Assembly (NCBI GenBank): GCA_002451065.1
Contig: DKBC01000052.1
Span: 1-5,019 of the forward strand
Direction: 5' to 3'
DNA length: 5,019 bases
DNA from: Betaproteobacteria bacterium UBA6910
GTDB taxonomy: Bacteria > Pseudomonadota > Gammaproteobacteria > Burkholderiales > UBA6910
The notes below the pieces were generated by a model. It saw only the letters and a program-made list of their open reading frames with translations. It did not search any database and had not been told where the DNA came from. Both the position numbers and the translations under genes were made by a program. The stretch's first letter is position 1. Each line of letters starts with the position of its first letter. Below, piece by piece: positions 1-5,019 of the stretch.

Positions 1-305
1 TGGACCGTTCGGCACTCCGATGTCCCGCAGACCGAGCAGCAGGGGCTGCTTCCCACGCTCGCGCCGAGCCATTCCTCCATGGGCCTCCCCGCGATCCAGA
101 TGCGGTTGGACTCCGACGGGTTGGACTTGAACGTCCGCTCGTCGATCTCCCGGATTTCAAGAATTGGCTCCATGCCCAGAGGGCGAAGGGATAGCCTGAG
201 TTTTTCCATCGCCCGTAGCATCTGCCGGTGGGTGGCTTCGCAGCGATCGCAGGTCCTGCCCTCGGGGCTCACGAGCCTCTGCCACACGATTGGCAGCGCC
301 TTCAT
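1..305 (-). CDS. DUF2703-like cysteine-rich protein, 3' end cut off by the window
   Basis: Reading the minus strand from ATG at 305 gives 101 open codons to the window edge, so the C-terminus is missing. The protein begins MKALPIVWQRL and carries a CDRC pair (Cys19, Cys22), a central SESNRIWIAGRPMEEWLGA stretch (about residues 64-82) and a cysteine cluster CCSVCGTSEC (Cys89, 90, 93, 98). This layout matches my recollection of the DUF2703 family, small cytoplasmic proteins of unknown function; the cysteines suggest metal binding or thiol chemistry, which is inference. An in-frame TAG lies four codons upstream, so ATG 305 is the first possible start; no good Shine-Dalgarno is seen. The gene starts 23 bp after the attC-like site at 329-391, on the same strand as the membrane-protein gene before it. 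Family members are, as I recall, often near metal-resistance genes, but none is visible here. Confidence 0.85.
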   Translation of the reverse strand, partial: MKALPIVWQRLVSPEGRTCDRCEATHRQMLRAMEKLRLSLRPLGMEPILEIREIDERTFKSNPSESNRIWIAGRPMEEWLGASVGSSPCCSVCGTSECRTV

Positions 306-328
306 GGGTTCGGCCGTCTATGCTGAAG

Positions 329-391
329 GTCAACGACTAAGCTAACCGGCGCTCCGCTTGCAGAGCGTCGGTGTTCAGCGAATGGTTGGGG
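329..391 (-). other. attC-like site (integron cassette recombination site)
   Basis: This is a 63-bp imperfect palindrome. On the minus strand the outer boxes are CCCCAAC (391-385) and GTTGACC (335-329), each 6 of 7 against RYYYAAC and GTTRRRY. CAAC/GTTG pair (331-334 with 385-388). After an unpaired spacer, GCTAA (341-345) pairs with TTCAGC (374-379) leaving one bulged base, like the extrahelical base of attC sites. The terminal stem pairs 346-354 with 363-371 over nine positions including one G-T pair, closing an 8-base loop. Box order, bulge and length fit attC. The expected crossover would lie between G335 and T334. No integrase gene or second attC is in the window, so it may be a lone or decayed site. 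A palindromic repeat of another family is the main alternative. Confidence 0.65.
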
Positions 392-780
392 GGGTGCTGG
401 TTGCGCCCTGCGATGCGTTTGGCCAGCAGGCACACGAGCAGGGCAACGATGGCGGGCGGAAATTGATAAGCAAGAAGGATAAACATGGCGAGTCCAGCGC
501 TCTTGGGATCAAAGGAGATGAACAGGGCGTCAAGTGTAAGCCAAACCCCAAACCCCACCACGAACAGCGATGCCACGAGTGAAACAACCACAGTCCAACC
601 GGCAGGTCTGAAGCGATGATGGACGAAAAGCATGACTAGATACGGCAACGCTACACAAGCAGCCACCACCAGAAAGGACGCGATTCCAGCTGCGCGAAGG
701 ATAAGGCCGATAAGGAGCAACACCAACGCACCTACAACGGCTATGGAGCCAATGGTATTCGCGTGTCGCAGTATCATCAC
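337..780 (-). CDS. Hypothetical four-helix membrane protein, cassette-like
   Basis: I do not recognise a family. The 147-residue product has four hydrophobic segments at about residues 12-28, 33-54, 62-86 and 96-120, then a short polar tail, so it is probably an inner-membrane protein with no visible catalytic motif. The final residues (PNHSLNTDAL onward) are the translation of the attC-like palindrome at 329-391, so the tail probably reflects the site rather than protein function. An in-frame TAG sits directly before GTG 780; the start is either that GTG or the ATG at 777, with only a weak GGGCGG (785-790) as a possible ribosome site. G+C is clearly lower than in the neighbouring genes (31 of 60 bases at 481-540), consistent with recent acquisition. 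It lies between the glutathione transferase gene and the DUF2703-like gene, all on one strand. That it is a real gene rests on length, membrane pattern and context. Confidence 0.7.
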   Translation of the reverse strand: MMILRHANTIGSIAVVGALVLLLIGLILRAAGIASFLVVAACVALPYLVMLFVHHRFRPAGWTVVVSLVASLFVVGFGVWLTLDALFISFDPKSAGLAMFILLAYQFPPAIVALLVCLLAKRIAGRNQHPPNHSLNTDALQAERRLA

Positions 781-807
781 CTAGCCGCCCGACGTGAAAT
801 ATGCCCC

Positions 808-853
808 CCAATTGACGCACTATAATACGTCGATTGGAAGTCGCACCTTCCAA
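808..853. repeat. Two overlapping inverted repeats in the 119-bp gap after the GST gene
   Basis: CCAATTGACG (808-817) and CGTCGATTGG (828-837) are complementary at 9 of 10 positions around a 10-base AT-rich spacer containing TATAAT (821-826). The right arm overlaps a second, perfect 7-bp inverted repeat, TTGGAAG (834-840) and CTTCCAA (847-853), around a 6-base loop. The two hairpins share TTGG and could not both form fully. No T-run follows on either strand, so a classical terminator is unlikely. An operator for a dimeric regulator or a remnant of an insertion boundary is possible, but unproven. Confidence 0.5.
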
Positions 854-899
854 ATACCTGGTTAATCCATGCGTTAAAAGGCCACATGCCCTTGCCAAG

Positions 900-1523
900 T
901 CACACCGACGGCACCGCCATGCCCTTCTTCACCGCCGGGCGCTGGCCGATGGCGTCGAACCAGCGCTTGACGTTGGGGAACTCGGCGAGGTCCACACGGT
1001 GGAATTCGAACCGCGACACCCAGGGATAGGTGGCGATGTCGGCAATGGTGTAGTCGGGGCCGGCGAGATAGGCGTTGCCGCCGAGTTGCCGGTCCATGAC
1101 GCCGTAAAGGCGCTTCGTTTCCTTGCCGTAGCGCTCGATGGCGTAGGGCACCTCGACCTTGGCGAACTTCATGAAATGGTGGGCCTGACCGAAGAACGGG
1201 CCGACACCGCCCATCTGGAACATGAGCCACTCCAGCGTGACATAGCGCGCCCGGGGCTCCCGAGGCAGGAAGCGGCCGGTCTTCTCCGCCAGGTAGATGA
1301 GGATCGCGCCCGACTCGAACAGGGTGATGGGCTTGCCGTCCGGCCCATCCGGGTCCGTGATGGCCGGGATCTTGCTGTTGGGGCAGATGGCCACGTACTC
1401 GGGCGTGAACTGGTCTCCCTTGTTGATGTCGATGGGATGCACCCTGTAGGGCAGCCCCAGTTCCTCCAGCATCACGGACACCTTGCGCCCGTTGGGCGTG
1501 GACCAGGTGTAAAGATCGATCAC
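900..1523 (-). CDS. yfcG: YfcG-like (Nu-class) glutathione S-transferase
   Basis: The 207-residue protein has a thioredoxin-like N-terminal domain (about 1-85) and a helical C-terminal domain (about 92-200). It matches E. coli YfcG as I recall it: IDLY at the N-terminus, the STPNGRK loop with Thr9 and Asn11, Gln38, SKIPAI (50-55), FESGAI (69-74) with the glutathione-binding Glu70-Ser71, GQAHHF (112-117) and YAIERY (127-132). YfcG-type enzymes bind two glutathiones or GSSG and act as disulfide-bond reductases without an active-site cysteine; here the only cysteine is Cys47, in agreement. It should be cytoplasmic. It starts with GTG behind a strong Shine-Dalgarno and lies 31 bp after the YeeE-family transporter, so the two are probably co-transcribed. 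It ends slightly shorter than E. coli YfcG (about 215 aa). The natural substrate cannot be read from sequence. Confidence 0.93.
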   Translation of the reverse strand: MIDLYTWSTPNGRKVSVMLEELGLPYRVHPIDINKGDQFTPEYVAICPNSKIPAITDPDGPDGKPITLFESGAILIYLAEKTGRFLPREPRARYVTLEWLMFQMGGVGPFFGQAHHFMKFAKVEVPYAIERYGKETKRLYGVMDRQLGGNAYLAGPDYTIADIATYPWVSRFEFHRVDLAEFPNVKRWFDAIGQRPAVKKGMAVPSV

Positions 1524-1528
1524 GCTTG

Positions 1529-1535
1529 CCTCCCT
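1529..1535 (-). promoter_or_regulatory. Ribosome binding site of the GST gene
   Basis: The minus strand reads AGGGAGG, five bases before GTG at 1523. This strong site supports GTG as the true start of the GST gene, and that start gives the N-terminal IDLY expected for the family. Confidence 0.85.
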
Positions 1536-1554
1536 TCCGCTTCCGGTTATTGGT

Positions 1555-2586
1555 TCATTTCGCGCCGGCCTCGGCGCGCTCCAGCAGCGCCAAACCGAGG
1601 CGGATGCCGAGCACGATGGACACCGTCGCCAGCCACGCGTTCACCGAGAGCGTGGATGATCCTGTGAGCCCGATGCCGACGTTGCAGCCCCCGGCCAGGG
1701 TCGCGCCGACGCCCATCAGTGCGCCACCAACGACGTAGTAGCGGCAGCGGCCCTTGGCCGGCAGGGTCCAGCGCAGGTCGCCGGACAGCGCCGCAGCCCC
1801 GAACGCCCCCAGCAGGGTGCCCACCAGCAGCGCGATGCCAAACGCCGCCGCCGACAATCGTTGCCCCATGATCAGCGCTACGGCGCGCGCCAGGGGCCCG
1901 GAATAGGTAAGGGACTCCGGGTGCAGCTCGCCGAAGCTCTCCTCGGCGGCGATGCCCGTCAACCACCAGCCCGCCGCCACCAGCGCGCCCACCGCGACGC
2001 CCACCGCCGCCATGGAGCCGTGCAGGCGGAGGACAAAGATCGCGCCAACCGCCGTTAGCCCCAGGGCGATGGCCACTCCGAGGGCGGGGACCCCGAGCAG
2101 GGCCGCCGCCGAGAGATCGCCCACCTGGACCGAGGTGGCCAGGGCGAGGCGCACCCGCAACGGCTCCAGGAAGCCAAACTGCGTGGCCCAGGCGCAGGCC
2201 GCGAACGCCATCAGCGCCAGCATGGCGCCGACGCCGCCCGCCGCGGCGTTCACCACCGTGCGCCCGGCGCACCCCCCCGCCAGCGCACCGCCGATGCCGA
2301 AGATCAGCCCGCCGGCCAGCGCGCCCAGCCAGTCGAGGCCGCCGCGCCGATAGCCGGATTCCGCCAGGACGACCAGGCCCGCCCCTTCCAGGGCCTGGGC
2401 GGCGATCAGCGCCACTGCGAACGCCGCGATCCAGGCCTGGAGCTGGCGGCTGTCCCGGATCAGCGCGTAATTGGACACCGCCGCGATCAGGCAAAAGCGC
2501 GAGCGCTGGCTGATGGCGCCGAAGGCCACGCCGAGGGCGAGCCCGCCGGCGATAACGAGAGCGACCGGAGAAAGGCCGAGATGCAT
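1555..2586 (-). CDS. YeeE/YedE-family membrane transporter (thiosulfate or sulfur-compound uptake type)
   Basis: The 343-residue protein is almost wholly hydrophobic, with about nine or ten membrane segments and a two-halved layout. Family motifs are GAISQRSRFC (23-32), GGCAGRTVVN (104-113) and, in the second half, GGALMGVGATLAGGCNVG (287-304) followed by GLTGSS. Conserved-type cysteines are Cys32, Cys106 and Cys301; Cys131 and Cys281 are also present. Members such as TsuA/YeeE pass thiosulfate across the inner membrane by relay between cysteines, and relatives serve other sulfur or selenium compounds, so the exact substrate is open. Length is close to E. coli YeeE (about 350 aa). ATG 2586 is the only ATG after an upstream in-frame TAA; no good Shine-Dalgarno precedes it. 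The TusA-like partner (YeeD) often found beside this family is absent; a glutathione transferase follows after 31 bp instead. Confidence 0.92.
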   Translation of the reverse strand: MHLGLSPVALVIAGGLALGVAFGAISQRSRFCLIAAVSNYALIRDSRQLQAWIAAFAVALIAAQALEGAGLVVLAESGYRRGGLDWLGALAGGLIFGIGGALAGGCAGRTVVNAAAGGVGAMLALMAFAACAWATQFGFLEPLRVRLALATSVQVGDLSAAALLGVPALGVAIALGLTAVGAIFVLRLHGSMAAVGVAVGALVAAGWWLTGIAAEESFGELHPESLTYSGPLARAVALIMGQRLSAAAFGIALLVGTLLGAFGAAALSGDLRWTLPAKGRCRYYVVGGALMGVGATLAGGCNVGIGLTGSSTLSVNAWLATVSIVLGIRLGLALLERAEAGAK

Positions 2587-2684
2587 CGGAGGTCTGAAAA
2601 AAGGAACGCGTATGCTCGAAGGCCTATTTTACCGCTCCATCTCCCCTAAGATGACGCGACCCGAATGCCGAAAGGATATCCGCC

Positions 2685-2789
2685 ATGACGCGGCTGCCTT
2701 ATCATCTGTACTTTCCTGTCATCGGCAGCGCGGGCTGGAGGCGGTGCGGGCCGATGGAAAGACAAGACTGCCATGAAGAACCAGCATGA
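2685..2789 (+). CDS. Possible 34-codon leader reading frame overlapping the next gene
   Basis: ATG 2685 is preceded at eight bases by AAAGGA (2671-2676), a better ribosome site than the one before the downstream gene. The frame runs 34 codons to TGA at 2787-2789, overlapping the first 17 bases of the 81-residue gene in another frame. The peptide begins [14 protein letters not shown] and resembles nothing I know. It could be a translated leader coupled to the next gene, or chance; codon content gives no strong support. Confidence 0.25.
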   Translation: MTRLPYHLYFPVIGSAGWRRCGPMERQDCHEEPA

Positions 2790-3018
2790 AGTTGCCATCG
2801 AAGCCGCCTTGGCCGAGCAATGGGACCGGGCCCACAAAATCGTGCAGGAGATGAGCGATCCCCTGGCGTGCTGGATTCACGCCGTCCTGCACAAGATAGA
2901 GGGCGACGAGTCGAACAGCCGCTACTGGTATGGCCGAACCAACGGCCGGCGCTACGAGGACTTCGACGACGCCCGGGCCGAGCTGAAAGCGGCGCGGGCG
3001 GCGGCCCACGGCGGTTAG
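2773..3018 (+). CDS. Small conserved hypothetical protein
   Basis: The 81-residue soluble protein has an N-terminal helical part ([20 protein letters not shown], about 5-24), then [20 protein letters not shown] (34-53) and a charged [13 protein letters not shown] stretch (59-71). I recall the [20 protein letters not shown] signature from uncharacterised proteobacterial proteins of about this size, so it is probably a genuine family, but no function is known to me. His21, His36, His40 and the aromatic cluster at 51-53 are the most notable residues. There is no signal peptide or membrane segment. ATG 2773 is the only ATG in this frame after an upstream TGA (2686); its ribosome site is weak (GGAAAG at 2756-2761, 11 bases away). 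It is divergent from the YeeE-family gene and 57 bp ahead of a dihydrofolate-reductase-like gene on the same strand, possibly co-transcribed. Confidence 0.85.
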   Translation: MKNQHEVAIEAALAEQWDRAHKIVQEMSDPLACWIHAVLHKIEGDESNSRYWYGRTNGRRYEDFDDARAELKAARAAAHGG

Positions 3019-3075
3019 TACGAGATTCTTTCATTGCCTGCCGGGACCGCCGGCCGTACGGGGTGAGCCCTTCTC

Positions 3076-3600
3076 ATGATCGAAGTCGTCTACTACGTCG
3101 CCGCAAGCCTGGACGGTTTCATCGCCACCCCCGATGGCAGCGTCGACTGGCTGGCCCCCTTCGAGTCCACCGGCGAGGACTACGGCTACGCGGACTTTTA
3201 TGCTTCGGTGGACATTGTGCTCATGGGGCGGCGCACCTACGAGCAATGTCTGACTTTCGCTTCCTGGCCCTATGCGGGGAAGCCCTGCGTGGTCTTTTCC
3301 CGGCGCGACCTTGCGCCCGGGCATCCGGACATGACTTTGCAGGCCGATGACCCCGCCGCGGCGGTCGCGGAACTGAAACGCAGGGGCTTAACGCGGACCT
3401 GGCTGGTGGGCGGCGGCTTGCTCGCCGCCTCGTTCCGGGCGGAAGGCCTGATCACCGAATACGTCGTATCGGTGATGCCGGTGGTCCTCGGCGCCGGATT
3501 CCCGCTGATCGCGGGCGGCGGCGGCGCGCAAAGACTGACGCTCTCCGGCTCCCGGGCCTATCCGGGCGGGGTGGTGCAGTCGCGCTATCGCCCGGCCTGA
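3076..3600 (+). CDS. Dihydrofolate reductase family protein (RibD C-terminal domain)
   Basis: The 174-residue protein is a single RibD_C/DHFR-like NADPH-binding domain. Landmarks are ASLDGFIA (10-17), the MGRRTYE turn (50-56), VVFSR (72-76), TWLVGGG (108-114, nucleotide-binding glycine loop) and SVMPVVLGAGFPL (132-144). Stand-alone proteins of this type (YyaP/YwjB-like) are cytoplasmic putative reductases, usually without a proven substrate. True FolA and bifunctional RibD are less likely: the deaminase half of RibD is absent and no riboflavin gene is nearby. ATG 3076 follows GGGTGAG (3061-3067) at eight bases. It lies downstream of the 81-residue gene and ends 13 bp from the end of the convergent cca gene; no hairpin terminator fits between them. 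Confidence 0.92.
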   Translation: MIEVVYYVAASLDGFIATPDGSVDWLAPFESTGEDYGYADFYASVDIVLMGRRTYEQCLTFASWPYAGKPCVVFSRRDLAPGHPDMTLQADDPAAAVAELKRRGLTRTWLVGGGLLAASFRAEGLITEYVVSVMPVVLGAGFPLIAGGGGAQRLTLSGSRAYPGGVVQSRYRPA

Positions 3601-3613
3601 GAGCAGGAAGACC

Positions 3614-4828
3614 TCACTCCAGATTCAGGGCGTCGCGCACGGCGTGCACCCGGGCCTCGTGGACCCGCGCTCCGATCTGCGACGGATCTGCCGCGGCGGA
3701 AGCGATGGCGCCGGCATCCACCGCTTGCGCGGCGGCCAGCGCCGCGCGCAGGCGCTCGGCCTGGGGAAAGGGCCGGGCCTCGTAGCCGGTGCGGCCGTGG
3801 AAGTCGGCGGCGCAGGCCTGCAGGAACTCCTCGAAGCGCTCGGGTCGCCGAAAGGCGTCGGTGCCCTCCAGAACCTTGAGCAGGGTCGAAGGGCGCAATT
3901 CGAGCGCTTTGGTCACGTCACCATGGAAGCGGGCCGTGATGACCGCCAAATCGCGGCAGTCCGCCGGAACCCGGAGCCGCTCGCACAGGCCCTGCACCAG
4001 CTCCACGCTACGCTGCTCGTGGCCCTTGTGTCGCGGCCATTCCTCCGGCGGCGTGGTCCCCTTGCCCAAGTCATGGGTGAGGGCTGCGAAGCGCGCTGGC
4101 AGGGGCCATCCGCGCCTCGCCGCGTAGTCCACCACCATCATCACGTGCACGCCGGTGTCGATCTCCGGATGGTGGATCTCCGGCTGGGGCACGCCGAACA
4201 GCCGGTCCACCTCGGGCACGATGCGCGCCAGCGCGCCGCAGTCGCGCAGCACAAGAAACATGCGGGACGGCGTCTTCTCCATGAGCCCCCGGGACAGCTC
4301 CTGCCATACCCGCTCCGGAACCAGCGCATCCACCTCCCCGGTCTCCACCATGTTGCGCATCAGCCGGAGGGTTTCCGGAGCGAGCTGAAAGCCGAAGCGG
4401 GCGGCAAAACGCGCCACCCGCAGCACCCGCACCGGATCTTCCGCGAAGGCCGGACTCACATGGCGCAGAATTCCGGCGCGCAGGTCCTGCACGCCCCCGT
4501 AGGGATCGATGATGTTCCCCGCCTCGTCCTCGGCGATGGCGTTGATGGTGAGGTCGCGCCGTGCCAGGTCCTGCTCCAGGGTGACGTCCGGCGCGGTATA
4601 GACCTGGAAGCCCCTGTAGCCGCGGGCAGTCTTGCGCTCGGTCCGGGCCAGGGCGTACTCCTCCTTGGTTTCGGGGTGGAGGAAAACCGGAAAGTCCCTG
4701 CCCACCGGCTTGAAGCCGCGATCGACCATCTGCTCGGGGTTGGCGCCGACCACTACGTAGTCGTGGTCCTGGACCTTCAGCCCGAGCAGCTCGTCGCGCA
4801 CCGAGCCGCCCACGCGGTAGACCTTCAT
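3614..4828 (-). CDS. cca: Multifunctional CCA tRNA nucleotidyltransferase
   Basis: This cytoplasmic enzyme adds or repairs the 3' CCA of tRNAs using CTP and ATP. The 404 residues match E. coli Cca (412 aa) along the whole length as I recall it: GGSVRD (7-12) in the class II polymerase fold, catalytic DHD (Asp21, Asp23), RRDLTINA (90-97), [16 protein letters not shown] (130-145), [20 protein letters not shown] (194-213), [10 protein letters not shown] (219-228) and the HD phosphohydrolase motif THDLGKG (251-257; His252, Asp253). The C-terminal HD domain, with phosphatase and phosphodiesterase activities in E. coli, marks the beta/gammaproteobacterial form. The region after FAARF is a few residues shorter than in E. 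coli. ATG 4828 follows an in-frame TAA three codons upstream, so the start is firm, but no Shine-Dalgarno is visible. All key motifs are intact. Confidence 0.97.
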   Translation of the reverse strand: MKVYRVGGSVRDELLGLKVQDHDYVVVGANPEQMVDRGFKPVGRDFPVFLHPETKEEYALARTERKTARGYRGFQVYTAPDVTLEQDLARRDLTINAIAEDEAGNIIDPYGGVQDLRAGILRHVSPAFAEDPVRVLRVARFAARFGFQLAPETLRLMRNMVETGEVDALVPERVWQELSRGLMEKTPSRMFLVLRDCGALARIVPEVDRLFGVPQPEIHHPEIDTGVHVMMVVDYAARRGWPLPARFAALTHDLGKGTTPPEEWPRHKGHEQRSVELVQGLCERLRVPADCRDLAVITARFHGDVTKALELRPSTLLKVLEGTDAFRRPERFEEFLQACAADFHGRTGYEARPFPQAERLRAALAAAQAVDAGAIASAAADPSQIGARVHEARVHAVRDALNLE

Positions 4829-4836
4829 GACGGGAT

Positions 4837-4970
4837 TTTAGCCACGGGGATGCGGGGAGGCCGGGAAATCCAGTGGAGAAACGACTTCACGGGGAAGCAC
4901 GGGAAGAAGTAAAGGCGCGGGTCGTGACAATGCTCCGCCTTCGCGGACTTCGCGCTCCTTGCGTTAAACG
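4837..4970. repeat. Degenerate short-unit repeat element upstream of cca
   Basis: The left part holds related units CACGGGGA (4844-4851), CACGGGGAA (4888-4896) and CACGGGAAG (4898-4906). The right part holds 9-bp units TTCGCGGAC (4940-4948) and TTCGCGCTC (4949-4957), then CTTGCGTTAAAC (4958-4969). The outer ends, TTTTAGCCACGG at the left and CTTGCGTTAAAC at the right, are loosely inverted copies. This resembles dispersed intergenic repeats with units like CGCAAAGGA seen in many proteobacterial genomes, from recollection. No gene is seen between 4829 and the window end at 5019. Confidence 0.5.
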
Positions 4971-5019
4971 ATCCGTTCGTTCTTGCTCCAAGCGCCAGGG
5001 ACTAGCGTCCGGCGTGGAT

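Noticed and set aside
79..345. An 88-codon plus-strand frame at the left end
   Set aside because: The opposite strand encodes the DUF2703-like protein with its characteristic cysteine motifs, so this frame is a shadow.
812..826. TTGACG and a perfect TATAAT as a plus-strand promoter
   Set aside because: The boxes are only 3 bases apart, no -35 box stands at 16-18 bases, and no plus-strand gene follows.
834..1667. A 277-codon plus-strand frame opposite the GST gene
   Set aside because: It is antisense to a well-matched GST with a strong ribosome site and its product resembles nothing known.
1547..2494. A 315-codon minus-strand frame inside the transporter gene
   Set aside because: It is very rich in glycine, arginine and alanine with no motif, and is an alternative frame of the transporter, which shows clear family motifs and membrane segments.
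2626..2631. TAAAAT on the minus strand as a -10 box for the transporter gene
   Set aside because: The sequence about 17 bases upstream shows no -35 resemblance; a single AT-rich hexamer is too little to call a promoter.
3601..3613. A shared terminator between the convergent reductase and cca genes
   Set aside because: The gap is 13 bp and no hairpin with a T-run is seen there or in the adjacent gene ends.
3644..4912. A 422-codon open frame on the plus strand opposite cca
   Set aside because: It is antisense to a fully conserved cca gene in GC-rich DNA, where long antisense frames are common, and its translation is low-complexity with no recognisable motif.
5002..5019. The last minus-strand codons ending in TAG as the end of a further gene upstream of cca
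   Set aside because: Only five codons are visible, too few to distinguish a gene end from chance.

Overview
The window is GC-rich DNA, well above 60% G+C in most coding stretches. It comes most probably from a beta- or gammaproteobacterium: the CCA-adding enzyme carries the C-terminal HD domain typical of that group and aligns closely with the E. coli protein from memory. No species is assignable. Genes are tightly packed and ordinary except at the left end, where G+C falls (about 52% in the 60 bases counted at 481-540) and there are signs of cassette-type transfer.

Left end (1-780, all on the minus strand). A cysteine-rich protein resembling the DUF2703 family runs off the window edge. Just upstream of it lies a gene for a four-helix membrane protein of unknown function. 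Between them is a 63-bp imperfect palindrome (329-391) with the architecture of an integron attC site: AAC/GTT outer boxes, an unpaired spacer, an inner box with one bulged base, and a 9-bp terminal stem. The palindrome is translated as the last residues of the membrane protein. This suggests a gene cassette boundary, though no integrase and no second attC are visible.

Middle left (781-2586, minus strand). A YeeE/YedE-family membrane transporter (thiosulfate or sulfur-compound uptake type) is followed after 31 bp by a YfcG-like Nu-class glutathione transferase, probably one transcription unit. The 119-bp gap after the transferase holds two overlapping inverted repeats.

Middle right (2773-3600, plus strand). 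A small conserved hypothetical protein of 81 aa, possibly preceded by an overlapping 34-codon reading frame, is followed 57 bp later by a RibD_C/dihydrofolate-reductase-like protein. This pair is divergent from the transporter and ends 13 bp from the convergent cca gene.

Right end (3614-5019). cca, encoding the multifunctional CCA tRNA nucleotidyltransferase, lies on the minus strand. Upstream of it is a degenerate 9-10-bp repeat element that starts only 9 bp from its start codon.

The genes do not form one pathway. The only pair that looks functionally linked is the sulfur-compound transporter with the glutathione-dependent enzyme. I found no CRISPR array, rRNA, tRNA or convincing terminator, and no complete undescribed system; the attC-like site with its two flanking genes is the best lead.
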